Origin: Leisingera methylohalidivorans DSM 14336
Lineage (GTDB): Bacteria; Pseudomonadota; Alphaproteobacteria; Rhodobacterales; Rhodobacteraceae
Reading direction: 5' to 3'
Assembly (NCBI RefSeq): GCF_000511355.1
Contig: NC_023135.1
Coordinates: 131,462-195,461 of the forward strand
DNA: 64,000 nt
Shown here: positions 28,221-39,257 of the stretch, one piece after another
How positions within the stretch are numbered: the first letter of the stretch is position 1
Layout of the letters: every line of letters starts with the position of its first letter
Translations under genes and position numbers: made by a program
The notes under the pieces: model-generated
Seen by the model: the letters and a program-made list of their open reading frames with translations, nothing else
Told to the model about the DNA's origin: nothing
Database searches by the model: none

Positions 28221-29096
28221 TCAGCGTGTCGGGACCGGGGTTTCACCGCGGTAATCATAAAACCCGCGCTCGGTCTTTCGGCCCAGCCAGCCGGCCTCGA
28301 CGTATTTCGTCAGCAGCGGGCAGGGTCGGTATTTGGTATCCGCCAGCCCGTCATGCAGCACGTTCATGATTGCCAGGCAGGTATCCAGGCCGATAAAATC
28401 CGCCAGCTCCAGCGGTCCCATCGGGTGGTTCGCGCCCAGCTTCATCGATTCGTCGATCGATTTGACCGATCCAACCCCTTCATAAAGCGTATAGACCGCC
28501 TCGTTGATCATCGGCATTAGGATCCGGTTGACGATGAAGGCCGGGAAGTCTTCCGCACTGGCAGACGTCTTGCCCAAGCGCGCGACGACTTCCTGGCAAG
28601 CGCTGAAGGTGGGCTCATCCGTGGCAATCCCGCGGATCAGTTCGACCAGCTGCATCACCGGCACCGGGTTCATGAAATGGAACCCCATGAAGCGTTCCGG
28701 CCGGTCGGTGCGGCTGGCCAGCCGGGTGATTGAGATCGACGATGTGTTGGACGTCAGGATTGTGTGCGGCCGCAGATGCGGCAGAAGATCCTCAAAAATG
28801 GCCTGTTTCACGGTTTCCCGCTCGGTGGCGGCTTCGATCACCAGATCGGTTGCGCCAACATCGGCAAGCTTCATAGACAGGGTGATACGCGCCAGCGCAG
28901 CTTCTGCCTCGGCCTCGGAGATCTTTCCTTTGCTAGCCTGGCGGGCCAAGTTTTTGTGAATGAGGCTCTGAGCCCCGTCCAGCGCCTGCTGGCTGACGTC
29001 GTTCAGCACGACCTCATACCCGGCAAGCGCCAGAACATGGGCAATGCCATTGCCCATCTGCCCGGCTCCGATCACTCCAACCTTCTGAATTTCCAT
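28221..29096 (-). CDS. 3-hydroxybutyryl-CoA dehydrogenase
   Basis: NAD-dependent oxidation of 3-hydroxyacyl-CoA to 3-oxoacyl-CoA, in reverse acetoacetyl-CoA reduction. The 291-residue protein has the Rossmann loop GVIGAGQMGNGIAHVLALAG (8-27), the SNTSSISITRLA block with the active-site serine, GFHFMNPVPVMQLVEL with the catalytic histidine, and DFPAFIVNRILMPMINEAV at the start of the C-terminal domain. This is the stand-alone short form (Hbd/PaaH type), not a FadB fusion. With mcd and etfAB in the same window it fits C4 acyl-CoA metabolism. Symbol (hbd, paaH or fadB2) not chosen because the physiological chain is unknown. Confidence 0.93.
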   Translation of the reverse strand: MEIQKVGVIGAGQMGNGIAHVLALAGYEVVLNDVSQQALDGAQSLIHKNLARQASKGKISEAEAEAALARITLSMKLADVGATDLVIEAATERETVKQAIFEDLLPHLRPHTILTSNTSSISITRLASRTDRPERFMGFHFMNPVPVMQLVELIRGIATDEPTFSACQEVVARLGKTSASAEDFPAFIVNRILMPMINEAVYTLYEGVGSVKSIDESMKLGANHPMGPLELADFIGLDTCLAIMNVLHDGLADTKYRPCPLLTKYVEAGWLGRKTERGFYDYRGETPVPTR

Positions 29097-29248
29097 GCCT
29101 CAGGCTCCTGAAATATCTGCGGCAACCTTACTGGCGGGCGAAGGTCAGGCACAAGGGCAGCTGGGATCGATTTAAGGCAAATTCTCACTTTAGGGAATTT
29201 GCAATGCTTGCACGGCAAGGTGAGTCTCGGGTGAAAAATGGTGGTGAA

Positions 29249-30070
29249 ATGAGTTATGAACTCAAAAGCGCAGGGGCGCTTTCGGGGGAACCATGCAGAT
29301 ATGGGCGTTCCAGGCTGCTGGTCCGGGGTCCGCAACGGTCCCTGGACAAGCCCTACGTCGCCTTTCTTGGTGGAACCGAAGTTTACGGGCGATTCGTTGA
29401 ATTTCCCTTTGTCGATTCCCTTCAAACTCAGCTTGGACTGGACTGCGTCAACTTGGGCAGTGTGAATGCCGGGCTGGACAGTTTCGCGCAGGATGAAACC
29501 CTGATCGGGATCGCCAGGCAGGCGGATGTATCTGTGGTGCAGATGCTGGGCGCGCAGAATATCTCAAATCCCTATTACCGGGTGCATCCGCGCCGCAATG
29601 ACCGGTTTCTGCAGGCCCACGCGGCCCTCAAGACGCTTTACCCGGAAGTGGATTTCACGGATTTTCATTTCAACAAGCATCTGCTGTGCACCTTGCGGGA
29701 CATCTCCGGCCAGCGGTTTGAGCAGGTGGAGGAACAGCTGCAGCGAAGCTGGATAGAGCGGATGAGTGTTTTGGTTGAGGCACTTGAAGGCCGTGTTCTG
29801 CTGCTATGGCTCCGCTATGAGCTGGATGCCGAAGCCGGCTTCCCTGAGGAACCGGTCCTGGTCAACCGGTCCATGGCCGATGCCTTGCGCCCCAAGGTGC
29901 AGGGAGTGCTGGAGCTCAGAACCTCTTCGGCTGCGGTTGCACAGGACATCGGTGGCATGATCTTTGGCCAAATGGAATTGCCTGCCGCCCGCCACATGAT
30001 CGGCCCGAAGGAACACCTGCGGATTGCCCATGCGCTGGCAGATCGTCTTTCGCCGCTGATCCGGAAATAA
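29249..30070 (+). CDS. DUF6473 family protein
   Basis: A 273-residue cytosolic-looking protein of a family frequent in Rhodobacterales. Conserved blocks are CRYGRSRLLVRGPQRSL (about 15-31), FLGGTEVYGRFVEFPF (about 38-53), VNLGSVNAGLDSFAQD (about 65-80), VQMLGAQNISNPYYRVHPRRNDRFL and the C-terminal RHMIGPKEHLRIAHALA. The nucleotide-sugar-like or SGNH-like glycine blocks suggest a hydrolase or transferase fold, but no function is established. I chose the ATG at 29249 because it gives the MSYE N-terminus of the family. It is a single-gene unit with its own strong terminator. Confidence 0.85.
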   Translation: MSYELKSAGALSGEPCRYGRSRLLVRGPQRSLDKPYVAFLGGTEVYGRFVEFPFVDSLQTQLGLDCVNLGSVNAGLDSFAQDETLIGIARQADVSVVQMLGAQNISNPYYRVHPRRNDRFLQAHAALKTLYPEVDFTDFHFNKHLLCTLRDISGQRFEQVEEQLQRSWIERMSVLVEALEGRVLLLWLRYELDAEAGFPEEPVLVNRSMADALRPKVQGVLELRTSSAAVAQDIGGMIFGQMELPAARHMIGPKEHLRIAHALADRLSPLIRK

Positions 30071-30092
30071 GAACACCGTTGGCATTGGAAAT

Positions 30093-30122
30093 AAAAAAGG
30101 CCCGCCGGATGGCGGGCCTTTT
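30093..30122. terminator. Bidirectional terminator between DUF6473 and etfA
   Basis: AAAAAAGGCCCGCC-GGAT-GGCGGGCCTTTT: eight G-C pairs plus A-T flanks, symmetric, placed between two convergent genes. It can serve both strands. Confidence 0.9.
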
Positions 30123-30148
30123 CTGATTGGTCGGTTGCCGGAGAGGGC

Positions 30149-31078
30149 TTAGCCCAGTTTCGCGGTCAAGGCCGGGACGGCGTCGAACAGATCGGCAACC
30201 AGGCCGAAGTCGGCAACCTGGAAGATCGGTGCTTCTTCGTCCTTGTTGATCGCCACGATCACCTTGGAGTCCTTCATGCCGGCCAGATGCTGGATCGCGC
30301 CGGAGATGCCGACAGCGATATACAGGTCCGGGGCAACAACCTTGCCGGTCTGACCGACCTGCCAGTCGTTCGGGGCATAGCCCGAGTCAACCGCGGCGCG
30401 CGATGCGCCGACTGCAGCGCCCAGCTTGTCGGCCAGGGCTTCGATCAGTTTGAAGTCTTCTTCGGAACCAACGCCGCGGCCGCCGGAGACAACGATGCCG
30501 GCCGAGGTCAGCTCGGGACGGTCGCTTGCGGCAACCTTGTCTTCGACCCACTCGGACAGGCCCGGGTTCGCTGCGGCCGAGATGGCTTCAACCGAAGCCG
30601 AGCCGCCGTCGCCGGCTGCATCAAAGGACGCGGTGCGGATCGAGACGACTTTTTTGGCGTCGTTCGATTTCACGGTCTGGATCGCGTTGCCGGCATAGAT
30701 CGGGCGCTCGAAGGTGCTGCCGTCGACAATGCCGGACACGTCCGAGATCACCATAACGTCCAAAAGCGCAGCAACACGCGGCAGAACGTTCTTGGCGTCG
30801 GTGGTGGCCGGTGCAACGATGTGCTCATAGTCGGAGGCCAGACCGGCGATCAGCGCCGCGGTCGGTTCCGCCAGGCGGTGGCCCAGCGATGCGTCCTCGG
30901 CAACCAGAACCTTGGCAACGCCTGCGATCTTGGCCGCTTCTTCGCCAGCCGCAGCAGCGGAGGCGCCAGCGGCGAGAACGGTCACGTCGCCCAGTTTGGA
31001 GGCAGCGGCCACGGCTTTTGCGGTTGCGTCCAGCGCCAGGGCGCCGTCGGTCACTTCAGCAAGGAGAAGAACAGCCAT
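30149..31078 (-). CDS. etfA: Electron transfer flavoprotein alpha subunit
   Basis: With EtfB it carries electrons from acyl-CoA dehydrogenases to ETF:ubiquinone oxidoreductase. The 309-residue protein has an N-terminal beta/alpha domain ([11 protein letters not shown]) and the C-terminal FAD domain with [35 protein letters not shown] and [22 protein letters not shown]. Its start codon overlaps the etfB stop codon (TAATG), so the two are translationally coupled. It would serve Mcd, 14 kb away, and other acyl-CoA dehydrogenases. Confidence 0.97.
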   Translation of the reverse strand: MAVLLLAEVTDGALALDATAKAVAAASKLGDVTVLAAGASAAAAGEEAAKIAGVAKVLVAEDASLGHRLAEPTAALIAGLASDYEHIVAPATTDAKNVLPRVAALLDVMVISDVSGIVDGSTFERPIYAGNAIQTVKSNDAKKVVSIRTASFDAAGDGGSASVEAISAAANPGLSEWVEDKVAASDRPELTSAGIVVSGGRGVGSEEDFKLIEALADKLGAAVGASRAAVDSGYAPNDWQVGQTGKVVAPDLYIAVGISGAIQHLAGMKDSKVIVAINKDEEAPIFQVADFGLVADLFDAVPALTAKLG

Positions 31079-31836
31079 TACACAGCCCCCGCTTCTTTGA
31101 GTTTCTCAACCAGCTCGTCGACGGAACCGACCACGATGCCGGCGGCGCGTGCCGGCGGCTCTTCGGTCTTGACGATTTCCAGGCGCGGCGTGACGTCGAC
31201 GCCGTAATCGGCGGCGGTTTTCTCGGCCAGCGGCTTTTTCTTCGCCTTCATGATGTTCGGCAGCGACGCATAGCGCGGCTCGTTCAGGCGCAGGTCCACG
31301 GTGATGATGGCGGGCATCTTCACCGAGATGGTCTGCAGGCCGCCGTCGACCTCACGGGTCACCTTGGCGTTGCCGCCTTCGATGTCCAGTTCAGAGGCAA
31401 AGGTGCCCTGGGACCAGCCCAAGAGCGCCGACAGCATCTGGCCGGTTGCGTTCATGTCGTTGTCGATCGCCTGCTTGCCGCAGAGCACGACGCCCGGCTG
31501 TTCTTCCTCGACCACTTTGGCCAGGATCTTGGCAACCGCCAGCGGCTCGATGTCGGTGTGCACGTCATCGGCAGCCACCACCAGGATGGCGCGGTCAGCG
31601 CCCATCGCCAGCGCGGTGCGCAGGGTTTCCTGAGCCTGCTTCACGCCGATCGAAACCGCAATCACCTCGTCAGCCTTGCCGGCTTCTTTCAGACGGATGG
31701 CTTCTTCGACGGCGATTTCGTCGAAGGGGTTCATCGACATCTTCACGTTGGCGAGATCGACACCGCTGCCGTCCGCTTTGACGCGGACCTTCACGTTGTA
31801 GTCAATCACGCGTTTGACAGGCACAAGTACCTTCAT
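31078..31836 (-). CDS. etfB: Electron transfer flavoprotein beta subunit
   Basis: A 252-residue partner of EtfA that binds AMP. It starts [20 protein letters not shown] and contains [24 protein letters not shown] and the signature VREVDGG...[29 protein letters not shown], broken here for brevity. The ATG at 31836 has an AAGGAG site upstream; an in-frame ATG at 31929 is not supported. It is the first gene of the etfBA operon, preceded by a 285-base non-coding region. Confidence 0.97.
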   Translation of the reverse strand: MKVLVPVKRVIDYNVKVRVKADGSGVDLANVKMSMNPFDEIAVEEAIRLKEAGKADEVIAVSIGVKQAQETLRTALAMGADRAILVVAADDVHTDIEPLAVAKILAKVVEEEQPGVVLCGKQAIDNDMNATGQMLSALLGWSQGTFASELDIEGGNAKVTREVDGGLQTISVKMPAIITVDLRLNEPRYASLPNIMKAKKKPLAEKTAADYGVDVTPRLEIVKTEEPPARAAGIVVGSVDELVEKLKEAGAV

Positions 31837-32121
31837 TTTGCGTTCTCTCCTTAACAAACGGCAAGCCGCCTTTGGGCGACTCCCCTCCATGCTCTCGCTG
31901 CGTTGATACCGGCTGGTGTGCGCCTGCAACAGGGCAAAATCGTCACGTTAGCGCACGCCGACGTCGCGTTTGCGGATTTGGAACATCATTTTTGCAAGAA
32001 TGTTTCCGGAGGGAAATTTGCCTGCCGGATTAACACCGCCGCGGGCAGGCAAATGACGCGTTGCCCGCGGGATCGGCCGAAAACCGGCACGAAATCGCGA
32101 ATCAGGCCGCTGGCAGGGGAA
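31837..32121. promoter_or_regulatory. etfB upstream region with a distal inverted repeat
   Basis: 285 bases between the adenosyltransferase gene and etfB, both on the reverse strand. It holds an inverted repeat TTTGCCTGCC (32017-32026) / GGCAGGCAAA (32044-32053) with a 17-base loop, which could end the upstream transcript or act as an operator. Nearer etfB there is a GC-poorer part (TTGCAAAAATGATGTTCC on the reverse strand) where the promoter may lie. No gene is recognised. Confidence 0.45.
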
Positions 32122-32694
32122 TCAGCGGTTGGCGCCCGGAACCCACAAGACGTCGTCCTTGCCGCCGTTGTTCGCCGCGCGGGCGGCGACAAAAAACCAG
32201 TCCGACAGCCGGTTCAGATACTTAACTGCAGCCGGGTTCACCTCCTCAGACGTGCTAAGGTCGGTGGCCAGCCGTTCGGCGCGGCGGGCAACGGTGCGGC
32301 AGACGTGCAGGTGCGCCGCCAGTTTCGAACCGCCCGGCAGGATGAAGCTGCGCAGTGCATCCAGATCCTTGTTCATGCCGTCGATCTCTGTTTCCAGCCG
32401 CTCAACCTGCGTCACGGCCACCCGCAGCGGCGGGTATTCAGCCTCGGCGTCTTTTGCCATTTCCGGCCTGCACAGATCGGCGCCCAGGTCGAACAGATCG
32501 TTTTGAATGCGGGCCAATGCGGCATCCATGTCGCCCCCGGCCTCCAGCCGTGCGACGCCGACAAAAGAATTCAGTTCATCCGAGGTGCCATAGGCATTGA
32601 CCCGCGCCGAATGCTTGGCCACGCGATCGCCGTTGCCCAGTGCGGTTTCACCCTTGTCGCCGGTGCGCGTGTAGATTTTGTTCAGTACGACCAT
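32122..32694 (-). CDS. Cob(I)alamin adenosyltransferase, PduO type
   Basis: Makes adenosylcobalamin from cob(I)alamin and ATP. The 190-residue protein has the N-terminal ATP loop IYTRTGDKGETALGNG, RVNAYGTSDELNSFVG, and the signature SFILPGGSKLAAHLHVCRTVARRAER, in which ARTVCRRAER of most members reads CRTVARRAER. The C-terminus is YLNRLSDWFFVAARAAN. AdoCbl is the cofactor of ethylmalonyl-CoA and methylmalonyl-CoA mutases, which act on either side of the Mcd step, so its presence fits the acyl-CoA theme. It lies six bases after the small HIG1-like gene. Confidence 0.93.
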   Translation of the reverse strand: MVVLNKIYTRTGDKGETALGNGDRVAKHSARVNAYGTSDELNSFVGVARLEAGGDMDAALARIQNDLFDLGADLCRPEMAKDAEAEYPPLRVAVTQVERLETEIDGMNKDLDALRSFILPGGSKLAAHLHVCRTVARRAERLATDLSTSEEVNPAAVKYLNRLSDWFFVAARAANNGGKDDVLWVPGANR

Positions 32695-32700
32695 TGCCGG

Positions 32701-32904
32701 TTATCCTCCCTTGCTGCGCAGGTAGACGTAGGCCAGCAGAACCACCACCGCAATGAATTGAAACAGGATGCGCAGGCGCATGATCTTGTTTGCGTTCTTG
32801 CGGTTGAACTCGCCGCCTTTGCCAAAGCCGCCGATGCCGACGACCAGTGCCACAACCACGGCGGCAACAGCCGCCAGTCCCAGATAGTACAGCGGATCGC
32901 TCAT
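32701..32904 (-). CDS. Small two-helix membrane protein, HIG1-like
   Basis: A 67-residue protein with two hydrophobic helices (about 5-26 and 47-62) around a basic loop (NRKNANKIMRLRILFQF). This matches the twin-transmembrane small proteins related to the HIG1 domain; mitochondrial HIG1 proteins associate with respiratory complexes. The ATG at 32904 has a GGGGGA element upstream. It probably forms a transcript with the adenosyltransferase gene. Its function in bacteria is not established. Confidence 0.8.
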   Translation of the reverse strand: MSDPLYYLGLAAVAAVVVALVVGIGGFGKGGEFNRKNANKIMRLRILFQFIAVVVLLAYVYLRSKGG

Positions 32905-32978
32905 ATTGTCCCCCATAGGCGCCACAATTCTGTGCCTTCCTCTACCCTGCGTCCGGTCCGTTGGCGACCGAGAATCCG

Positions 32979-33809
32979 CTATCCGAGCTTCACCAGGATG
33001 CGGTCAATTGCCCTTGTGCTGAGGATCCGGCGCAGGAACCCCGCGATATGGGTCGGGGTGGTGACGAAATAGCGTTCGCGCGGACGGCGGGCTTCGCAGG
33101 CGAGCGCCAGCTTGGCCGTAACCGCAGACGCAGGCAGCTCGAACCGGTCCGGTCCATTGCTTTCATAAAGCCGCTTCAGCAGGCGGGATTCGTAAAGATC
33201 GCGCAACGGCGAGGCCTTCCAGTCGACGAAACGCTCGAAATGCGGGATCGACTTCTCGCGGATTTTCGAGGTGACCGGACCGGGCTCGATCAGCACCATG
33301 TGGATGCCGGACCCCTTCAATTCCACCCGCAAGGTGTCGGTCAGCCCCTCCAGCGCGTATTTGGTCGCCACATAGGCGCCCCGCCAGGGGAAGGTGACAA
33401 ACCCAAGGATTGAGGAATTTTGCACGATCCGCCCATGCCCCTGCTGGCGCATCACCGGTATCACCTGCCGGGTCAGCTCGTGCCAGCCGAAGAAATTCGC
33501 TTCGAAGATGGTGCGCAAGGCGTCGGTCGGCAAGTCCTCCACCGCGCCCGGCAGCCCGTGGGCGCCGTTGTTGAACAACGCATCCAGGGTGCCGCCGGTG
33601 GCCTCCAGCACTTCGCCAAGGCCCGCGGTGATGCTCTCCGGATCAGTGTAATCGATCCGCGGGCTCTCGAAGCCTTCTGCACGCATCCGGTCGCAGTCGC
33701 GCTGCTGCCGGCAGGAGGCAAACACCCGCCAGCCGCGCTCGCGCATGCCGCGGGCGGCATCCAGGCCGATCCCCGAGGAACAGCCTGTAATCAGGATGGA
33801 TTTTTTCAT
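32979..33809 (-). CDS. Short-chain dehydrogenase/reductase (SDR)
   Basis: A 276-residue classical SDR with the cofactor loop TGCSSGIG (9-16), NNGAHG (in place of NNAG), a serine in NSSILGF and the catalytic YVATKYALEG (YxxxK). R29 and later basic residues near the second strand suggest NADP preference, which is inference. The substrate is unknown. It is closely followed downstream by the HIG1-like gene and preceded by the SH3 protein gene, all leftward. Confidence 0.9.
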   Translation of the reverse strand: MKKSILITGCSSGIGLDAARGMRERGWRVFASCRQQRDCDRMRAEGFESPRIDYTDPESITAGLGEVLEATGGTLDALFNNGAHGLPGAVEDLPTDALRTIFEANFFGWHELTRQVIPVMRQQGHGRIVQNSSILGFVTFPWRGAYVATKYALEGLTDTLRVELKGSGIHMVLIEPGPVTSKIREKSIPHFERFVDWKASPLRDLYESRLLKRLYESNGPDRFELPASAVTAKLALACEARRPRERYFVTTPTHIAGFLRRILSTRAIDRILVKLG

Positions 33810-33845
33810 GCAGCCGCCTCTTGCTCCCGGAATGTTCCGCAGCAG

Positions 33846-34544
33846 TTATGGGCGTTTCTTGCTCACCAGGGAAGCGGCAATCCAGCCGACCTTGCCCTTG
33901 CCGGGCGCGCGCAGGTGCAGCCATCCGGTGCCGCTGTCCTCAAACACGATTACCTCGTCACCGCCCAGGAGGCGCGCAATCACCGGATAATTGGTACCCG
34001 GCCCCTGGCGCATGTTGACTCGCGACGCTCTGATCTGGCGGATGTCTTTTTCCGGTTCTGGCTCGGGTCCAGCCAGCGCCTCTCCTGCCGGCGCTGAAGT
34101 ATCGCTCAGCACCACAGGTCCTGTAGAGGCGGTCTGTATCCCGGAAATTCCGCCTTCCAGCGATGCCAGTTGCAGCGGGCCGCCCTGACCGGCGTGACCC
34201 GCAACTGCCGGAAACACGGTGCTGCTGTCACTGATCGCAAGACGGGCTTGTGTGATCTGCCGCAGCGCCACGCGCGACCGCAATTGCGGGTCTGCGGCCG
34301 GCCGCACAGGCTCTGCTGCATCCTGCACCCTATCGGCCGGGCGGAAAGTCACGTTGCGAACCAGAGATTTAGCATTCTCGCCGCCGCGGCTGTCCTGCCC
34401 GGTCTCATCCGGCGCGGCAAAGGCCGCTTTGGCAATTTCCAAGGCGTCCGACCGCTCCTTGCGCGGCTCGAAGTCAGCCCCCCCGCTGAGTTCATAAAAG
34501 CCCCAGCCCAGAAAAGCGAAAGAGACAATAATAAATCGCGACAT
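33846..34544 (-). CDS. SH3-domain protein with an N-terminal membrane anchor
   Basis: A 232-residue protein. Residues 3-18 are hydrophobic (FIIVSFAFLGWGFYEL) and probably anchor it. A long low-complexity linker rich in Ala, Pro and Glu follows (about 30-175), then a C-terminal bacterial SH3 domain (about 178-230) with ASRVNMRQGPGTNYPVIARL and WLHLRAPGKGKVGWIAASLV. Such domains often bind cell-wall peptides, suggesting a periplasmic role. I chose the ATG at 34544 over an upstream ATG at 34592. It is divergent from parC. Confidence 0.85.
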   Translation of the reverse strand: MSRFIIVSFAFLGWGFYELSGGADFEPRKERSDALEIAKAAFAAPDETGQDSRGGENAKSLVRNVTFRPADRVQDAAEPVRPAADPQLRSRVALRQITQARLAISDSSTVFPAVAGHAGQGGPLQLASLEGGISGIQTASTGPVVLSDTSAPAGEALAGPEPEPEKDIRQIRASRVNMRQGPGTNYPVIARLLGGDEVIVFEDSGTGWLHLRAPGKGKVGWIAASLVSKKRP

Positions 34545-34786
34545 AACCAGTCCCCCAAGTACCACCACGCGGGCAGCTGCACAGAATTGCATTTGTTTGA
34601 GAAATAAACGCGCGGCGCTGCTGCCTGGTTCCCTTTTATCTAGGGCAAGTTAAGGCCGCGGAAACAGGGGAGAGTCGGCCGGCTTCTCCCCTAAACCGCA
34701 TCTGCCGCAGCTGGAGCGGCGCAGGACTGTGCGAATTTCGCCTGCGCCCGCTTTACCAATTCCGGCGGCGGCAGTATCACCAATCC

Positions 34787-37135
34787 ATGACCGACCTGGT
34801 AGAAGACCCCGACATGCCGTCCGCCCCCGAACAAGGCGAAATCCTGGAACCGCTGCGCCGCGCCATTGGCGAGCGCTATCTGACCTATGCGCTCAGCACC
34901 ATCATGCATCGGGCGCTGCCTGACGCGCGCGACGGGCTGAAGCCGGTGCACAGGCGGATTCTCTATGCGATGAACCGCCTGCGGCTCAGCTCCACGGGCG
35001 GCTTTCTGAAGTCGGCCAAGATTTCCGGCGACACCATGGGCGACTTCCACCCGCACGGCGACGCCGCGATCTATGACGCGATGGCGCGTCTGGCGCAGGA
35101 TTTCAACGTCCGCTACCCGCTGGTGGACGGCCAGGGCAACTTCGGCAACATCGACGGCGACAATCCGGCGGCCTCGCGCTACACCGAAGCACGGATGACC
35201 TTTGTCGCCGAGGCGATGCTGGAGGGGCTGAACGAGGATTCCGTCGATTTCCGCGACAATTATGATGGCCGCCTGACCGAACCGGCCGTGCTGCCCGCGA
35301 CCTTTCCGAACATTCTGGCAAACGGTGCCGCAGGCATTGCCGTCGGCATGGCGACCAATATCCCGCCGCACAACATCGCTGAACTGATCGACGCCTGCCT
35401 CCATCTGATCAAAATTCCGGATGCCCGCGACGACACCTTGCTGAACTATGTGCCCGGTCCGGACTTCCCGACCGGCGGCGTCATAGTCGAACCCAAGGAA
35501 AACATCGCCAAGGCCTACAGCACCGGGCGCGGCTCCTTCCGCCTGCGCTGCACCCATGAGGTCGAGGACCTGGGCCGCGGCCAGTGGCAGATCGTGGTCA
35601 CCGAGATTCCCTATCAGGTCCAGAAGTCCAAACTGATCGAGAAGATCGCCGAGCTGATCCAGACCAAGAAGGTGCCGATTCTTGCGGATGTGCGCGACGA
35701 ATCGGCGGACGACATCCGCATCATCCTTGAGCCCAAGTCCAAGAACGTGGACCCCGAGGTTCTGATGAACATGATGTTCCGCAACTCGGACCTGGAAATC
35801 CGCTTCAGCCTGAACATGAACGTGCTGATCGACGGGGTGACCCCCAAGGTCTGTTCGATGAAAGAGGTGCTGCGCGCCTTTCTCGACCACCGCCGCGACG
35901 TGCTGCAGCGCCGCTCGCAGCACCGGATGGAGAAAATCGACCACCGGCTGGAGGTCCTGGAAGGCTTCATCATCGCCTTCCTGAACCTCGACCGGGTGAT
36001 TGACATCATCCGCTATGACGAGGATCCCAAGGCCGCCCTGATCCGCGAGGACTGGAGCGCGGACCACCCGCGCGCCTTCACCGAAGCCGACTACATCACT
36101 CCGGCCCAGGGCGCGGGCGAACTGACCGAAGTGCAGGCCGAGGCGATCCTCAACATGCGCCTGCGGTCTTTGCGCAAACTGGAAGAGATCGAACTGGTCC
36201 GCGAACGCGACGCCCTGCGTGCGGAACGCGCCGGGCTGGTCGAACTGCTGGGCTCGGAGGAGCTGCAGTGGTCCCGTATTTCCGAGCAGCTGAAAGAGAC
36301 CAAGAAGCAGTTCGGCAAGGACTACTCCGGCGGCGCCCGCCGCACCCGCTTTGCCGAAGCGGGCGAGGTCGAGGATGTCCCGCTAGAAGCGATGATCGAC
36401 CGCGAACCGATCACCGTTGTCTGCAGCCAGATGGGCTGGATCCGGGCCATGACCGGCCATATCGACCTCAGCCGCGAGCTGAAGTTCAAGGACGGCGACG
36501 GCCCGCGCTTTGTTTTCCATGCGGAAACCACCGACCGTTTGCTGGTGTTCGGCTCCAACGGTCGTTTCTACACCCTGTCAGCCTCGAATCTGCCGGGCGG
36601 GCGCGGCATGGGCGAACCGCTGCGTCTGATGGTCGATCTGCCCAACGAAGCTGAGATCGTCGACCTTCTGATCCACAACCCCGAGGGCCGATTGCTGGTC
36701 GCCTCGGATGCGGGCAACGGCTTCATCTGCGCCGAAAAGGAAATCGTTGCCCAGACCCGCAGCGGCAAGCAGGTGCTGAACGTCAAGGATGACGACCACG
36801 CCAAGATTTGTATCCCGGTTGAAGGCGACCACGTCGCCATTGTATCGGAAAACGGCAAGTTTCTGGTCTTCGCGGTCGAGGAGATGCCGGAACTCACCCG
36901 CGGCAAGGGCGTGCGTTTGCAGAAATACAATATGGCCCGCGGCAAGCAGGGGGCGCTGGAACTGGACGGCGGTCTCAGCGACATCACCACCTTCAACTGG
37001 GATGACGGCCTCAAGTGGGAAATGGGCGGCGGCAAGACCCGGCACGAGGCCGATCTCAGCCAATGGCTGGGCAAGCGGGCCGGAATCGGCAAGCGCCCGC
37101 CGCACGGCTTCCCGCGCGACTACAAGTTCAAATAG
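34787..37135 (+). CDS. parC: DNA topoisomerase IV subunit A
   Basis: Decatenates daughter chromosomes together with ParE. The 782-residue protein has [48 protein letters not shown], and the active-site tyrosine Y132 in [12 protein letters not shown]-terminal beta-propeller follows after about residue 500. The missing GyrA-box (QRRGGKG) in that domain and the shorter length argue for ParC over GyrA. ParE is not nearby. A GC-rich hairpin with a GTTT tail follows the stop codon. Confidence 0.95.
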   Translation: MTDLVEDPDMPSAPEQGEILEPLRRAIGERYLTYALSTIMHRALPDARDGLKPVHRRILYAMNRLRLSSTGGFLKSAKISGDTMGDFHPHGDAAIYDAMARLAQDFNVRYPLVDGQGNFGNIDGDNPAASRYTEARMTFVAEAMLEGLNEDSVDFRDNYDGRLTEPAVLPATFPNILANGAAGIAVGMATNIPPHNIAELIDACLHLIKIPDARDDTLLNYVPGPDFPTGGVIVEPKENIAKAYSTGRGSFRLRCTHEVEDLGRGQWQIVVTEIPYQVQKSKLIEKIAELIQTKKVPILADVRDESADDIRIILEPKSKNVDPEVLMNMMFRNSDLEIRFSLNMNVLIDGVTPKVCSMKEVLRAFLDHRRDVLQRRSQHRMEKIDHRLEVLEGFIIAFLNLDRVIDIIRYDEDPKAALIREDWSADHPRAFTEADYITPAQGAGELTEVQAEAILNMRLRSLRKLEEIELVRERDALRAERAGLVELLGSEELQWSRISEQLKETKKQFGKDYSGGARRTRFAEAGEVEDVPLEAMIDREPITVVCSQMGWIRAMTGHIDLSRELKFKDGDGPRFVFHAETTDRLLVFGSNGRFYTLSASNLPGGRGMGEPLRLMVDLPNEAEIVDLLIHNPEGRLLVASDAGNGFICAEKEIVAQTRSGKQVLNVKDDDHAKICIPVEGDHVAIVSENGKFLVFAVEEMPELTRGKGVRLQKYNMARGKQGALELDGGLSDITTFNWDDGLKWEMGGGKTRHEADLSQWLGKRAGIGKRPPHGFPRDYKFK

Positions 37136-37161
37136 GGCGGCAGTGTCCTGCTGCAGCCTGT

Positions 37162-37193
37162 GCCCCCGCGCCACCTGCGCGGGGGCGCTGTTT
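37162..37193 (+). terminator. Intrinsic terminator after parC
   Basis: GCCCCCGCGC-CACCT-GCGCGGGGGC, a ten-base-pair perfect stem, is followed by GCTGTTTCC. It sits 26 bases past the parC stop codon. The T-run is short. Confidence 0.7.
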
Positions 37194-37260
37194 CCAGACC
37201 TTTACCCGCTGCGCTTTACCCGGCTATCTGGGCGGGATCGAATTTCCTTGGGGGGCGTCC

Positions 37261-37860
37261 ATGATCCGCATTCTTTCCATTCTGGCCGCGCTGGGCATGC
37301 TCGCAGCCTGCGGTGAAACCCGGCTGGACGAAGCGCCCGAGGACCTCGGCGCCTTTCAGGCGCGGGTAACGCATGTCTATACTGAAAAGGCGCTGCAATG
37401 GCCGCTGTCCCGCAATGCGGATCACAGCGAATGGGACGCGGCAATCAAGAACGCTTTGGAAACCCGCCTGCGCCGGTATCAGGGCGCGCAGGAATATGAT
37501 GTGGCTGTAACGCTGGAAGGGTTCATGCTGGCGCCGCCCGGCGTGCCGGTGCTGTTCTCGCCCAAAAGCGCGGTGGTGGTGAACGTCTTTGTCTATGACG
37601 TGGCGGAAAAGAAATTCCTGGCCAAGAAGCACCAGATGGAGATCTTTGAGAGCACCACGGGCGAAAGCGCGCTGCTGGGGTCCGGCCATGCGCGCACCAA
37701 GGAACAGCAGATCCAGGGGCTGGCGGTTAATATTGCCGACAAGGTCGAGGAATGGATGGCTGATCAGCACAAGGAAGAGGGATGGTTCGCACCGCGCCCG
37801 GCGGCGGCGGCCGGCAGCGGCGGCGCTGCGGATACTGCCGCGCCCGCGACAGCCGGCTAG
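37261..37860 (+). CDS. Putative lipoprotein of unknown function
   Basis: A 199-residue protein with a short signal peptide ending in the lipobox MLAAC (C17), so it should be lipid-anchored. The mature part has a mixed alpha/beta stretch (VAVTLEGFMLAPPGVPVLFSP, then VVVNVFVYDVAEKKFLAKKH) and ends in an Ala/Gly-rich tail. I recognise no named domain; the beta-rich block has the look of DUF4410-type lipoproteins, but this is a guess. It is a single gene between parC and tuf, with the ATG at 37261 favoured over longer in-frame extensions. Confidence 0.7.
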   Translation: MIRILSILAALGMLAACGETRLDEAPEDLGAFQARVTHVYTEKALQWPLSRNADHSEWDAAIKNALETRLRRYQGAQEYDVAVTLEGFMLAPPGVPVLFSPKSAVVVNVFVYDVAEKKFLAKKHQMEIFESTTGESALLGSGHARTKEQQIQGLAVNIADKVEEWMADQHKEEGWFAPRPAAAAGSGGAADTAAPATAG

Positions 37861-37895
37861 CCTTGCGAATTCCGTCTCCGTCAAGCAGGAACGGG

Positions 37896-37924
37896 TTGAT
37901 TTTTCCGCTCAAACCAAATAATCC
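37896..37924 (+). promoter_or_regulatory. Candidate promoter of tuf copy 1
   Basis: TTGATT (37896-37901) and TAATCC (37919-37924) are 17 bases apart, about 60 bases before the tuf start. The -10 match is poor, and the region upstream of the gene has no other obvious hexamers. Confidence 0.35.
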
Positions 37925-37983
37925 GCCCGCGCAGAGGTAACCGGGTCAATGCATGACCCCTGTTTCAAAAGGGCGCCTAAGGA

Positions 37984-39159
<1,176 letters not shown>

Positions 39160-39192
39160 TGATTTTGGAACCCACGCGGTTCTGAAAAATAG

Positions 39193-39219
39193 AAAGGGCC
39201 TCCTTCGGGAGGCCCTTTT
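39193..39219. terminator. Terminator after tuf copy 1
   Basis: AAAGGGCCTCC-TTCG-GGAGGCCCTTTT: an 11-base-pair stem with a stable TTCG tetraloop and a T-run. It lies between convergent genes and can act on both strands. The same element follows tuf copy 2. Confidence 0.9.
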
Positions 39220-39257
39220 GCATTGCAGCCGCCGCCTCCCTCGCAGGCAAGCGGTGC

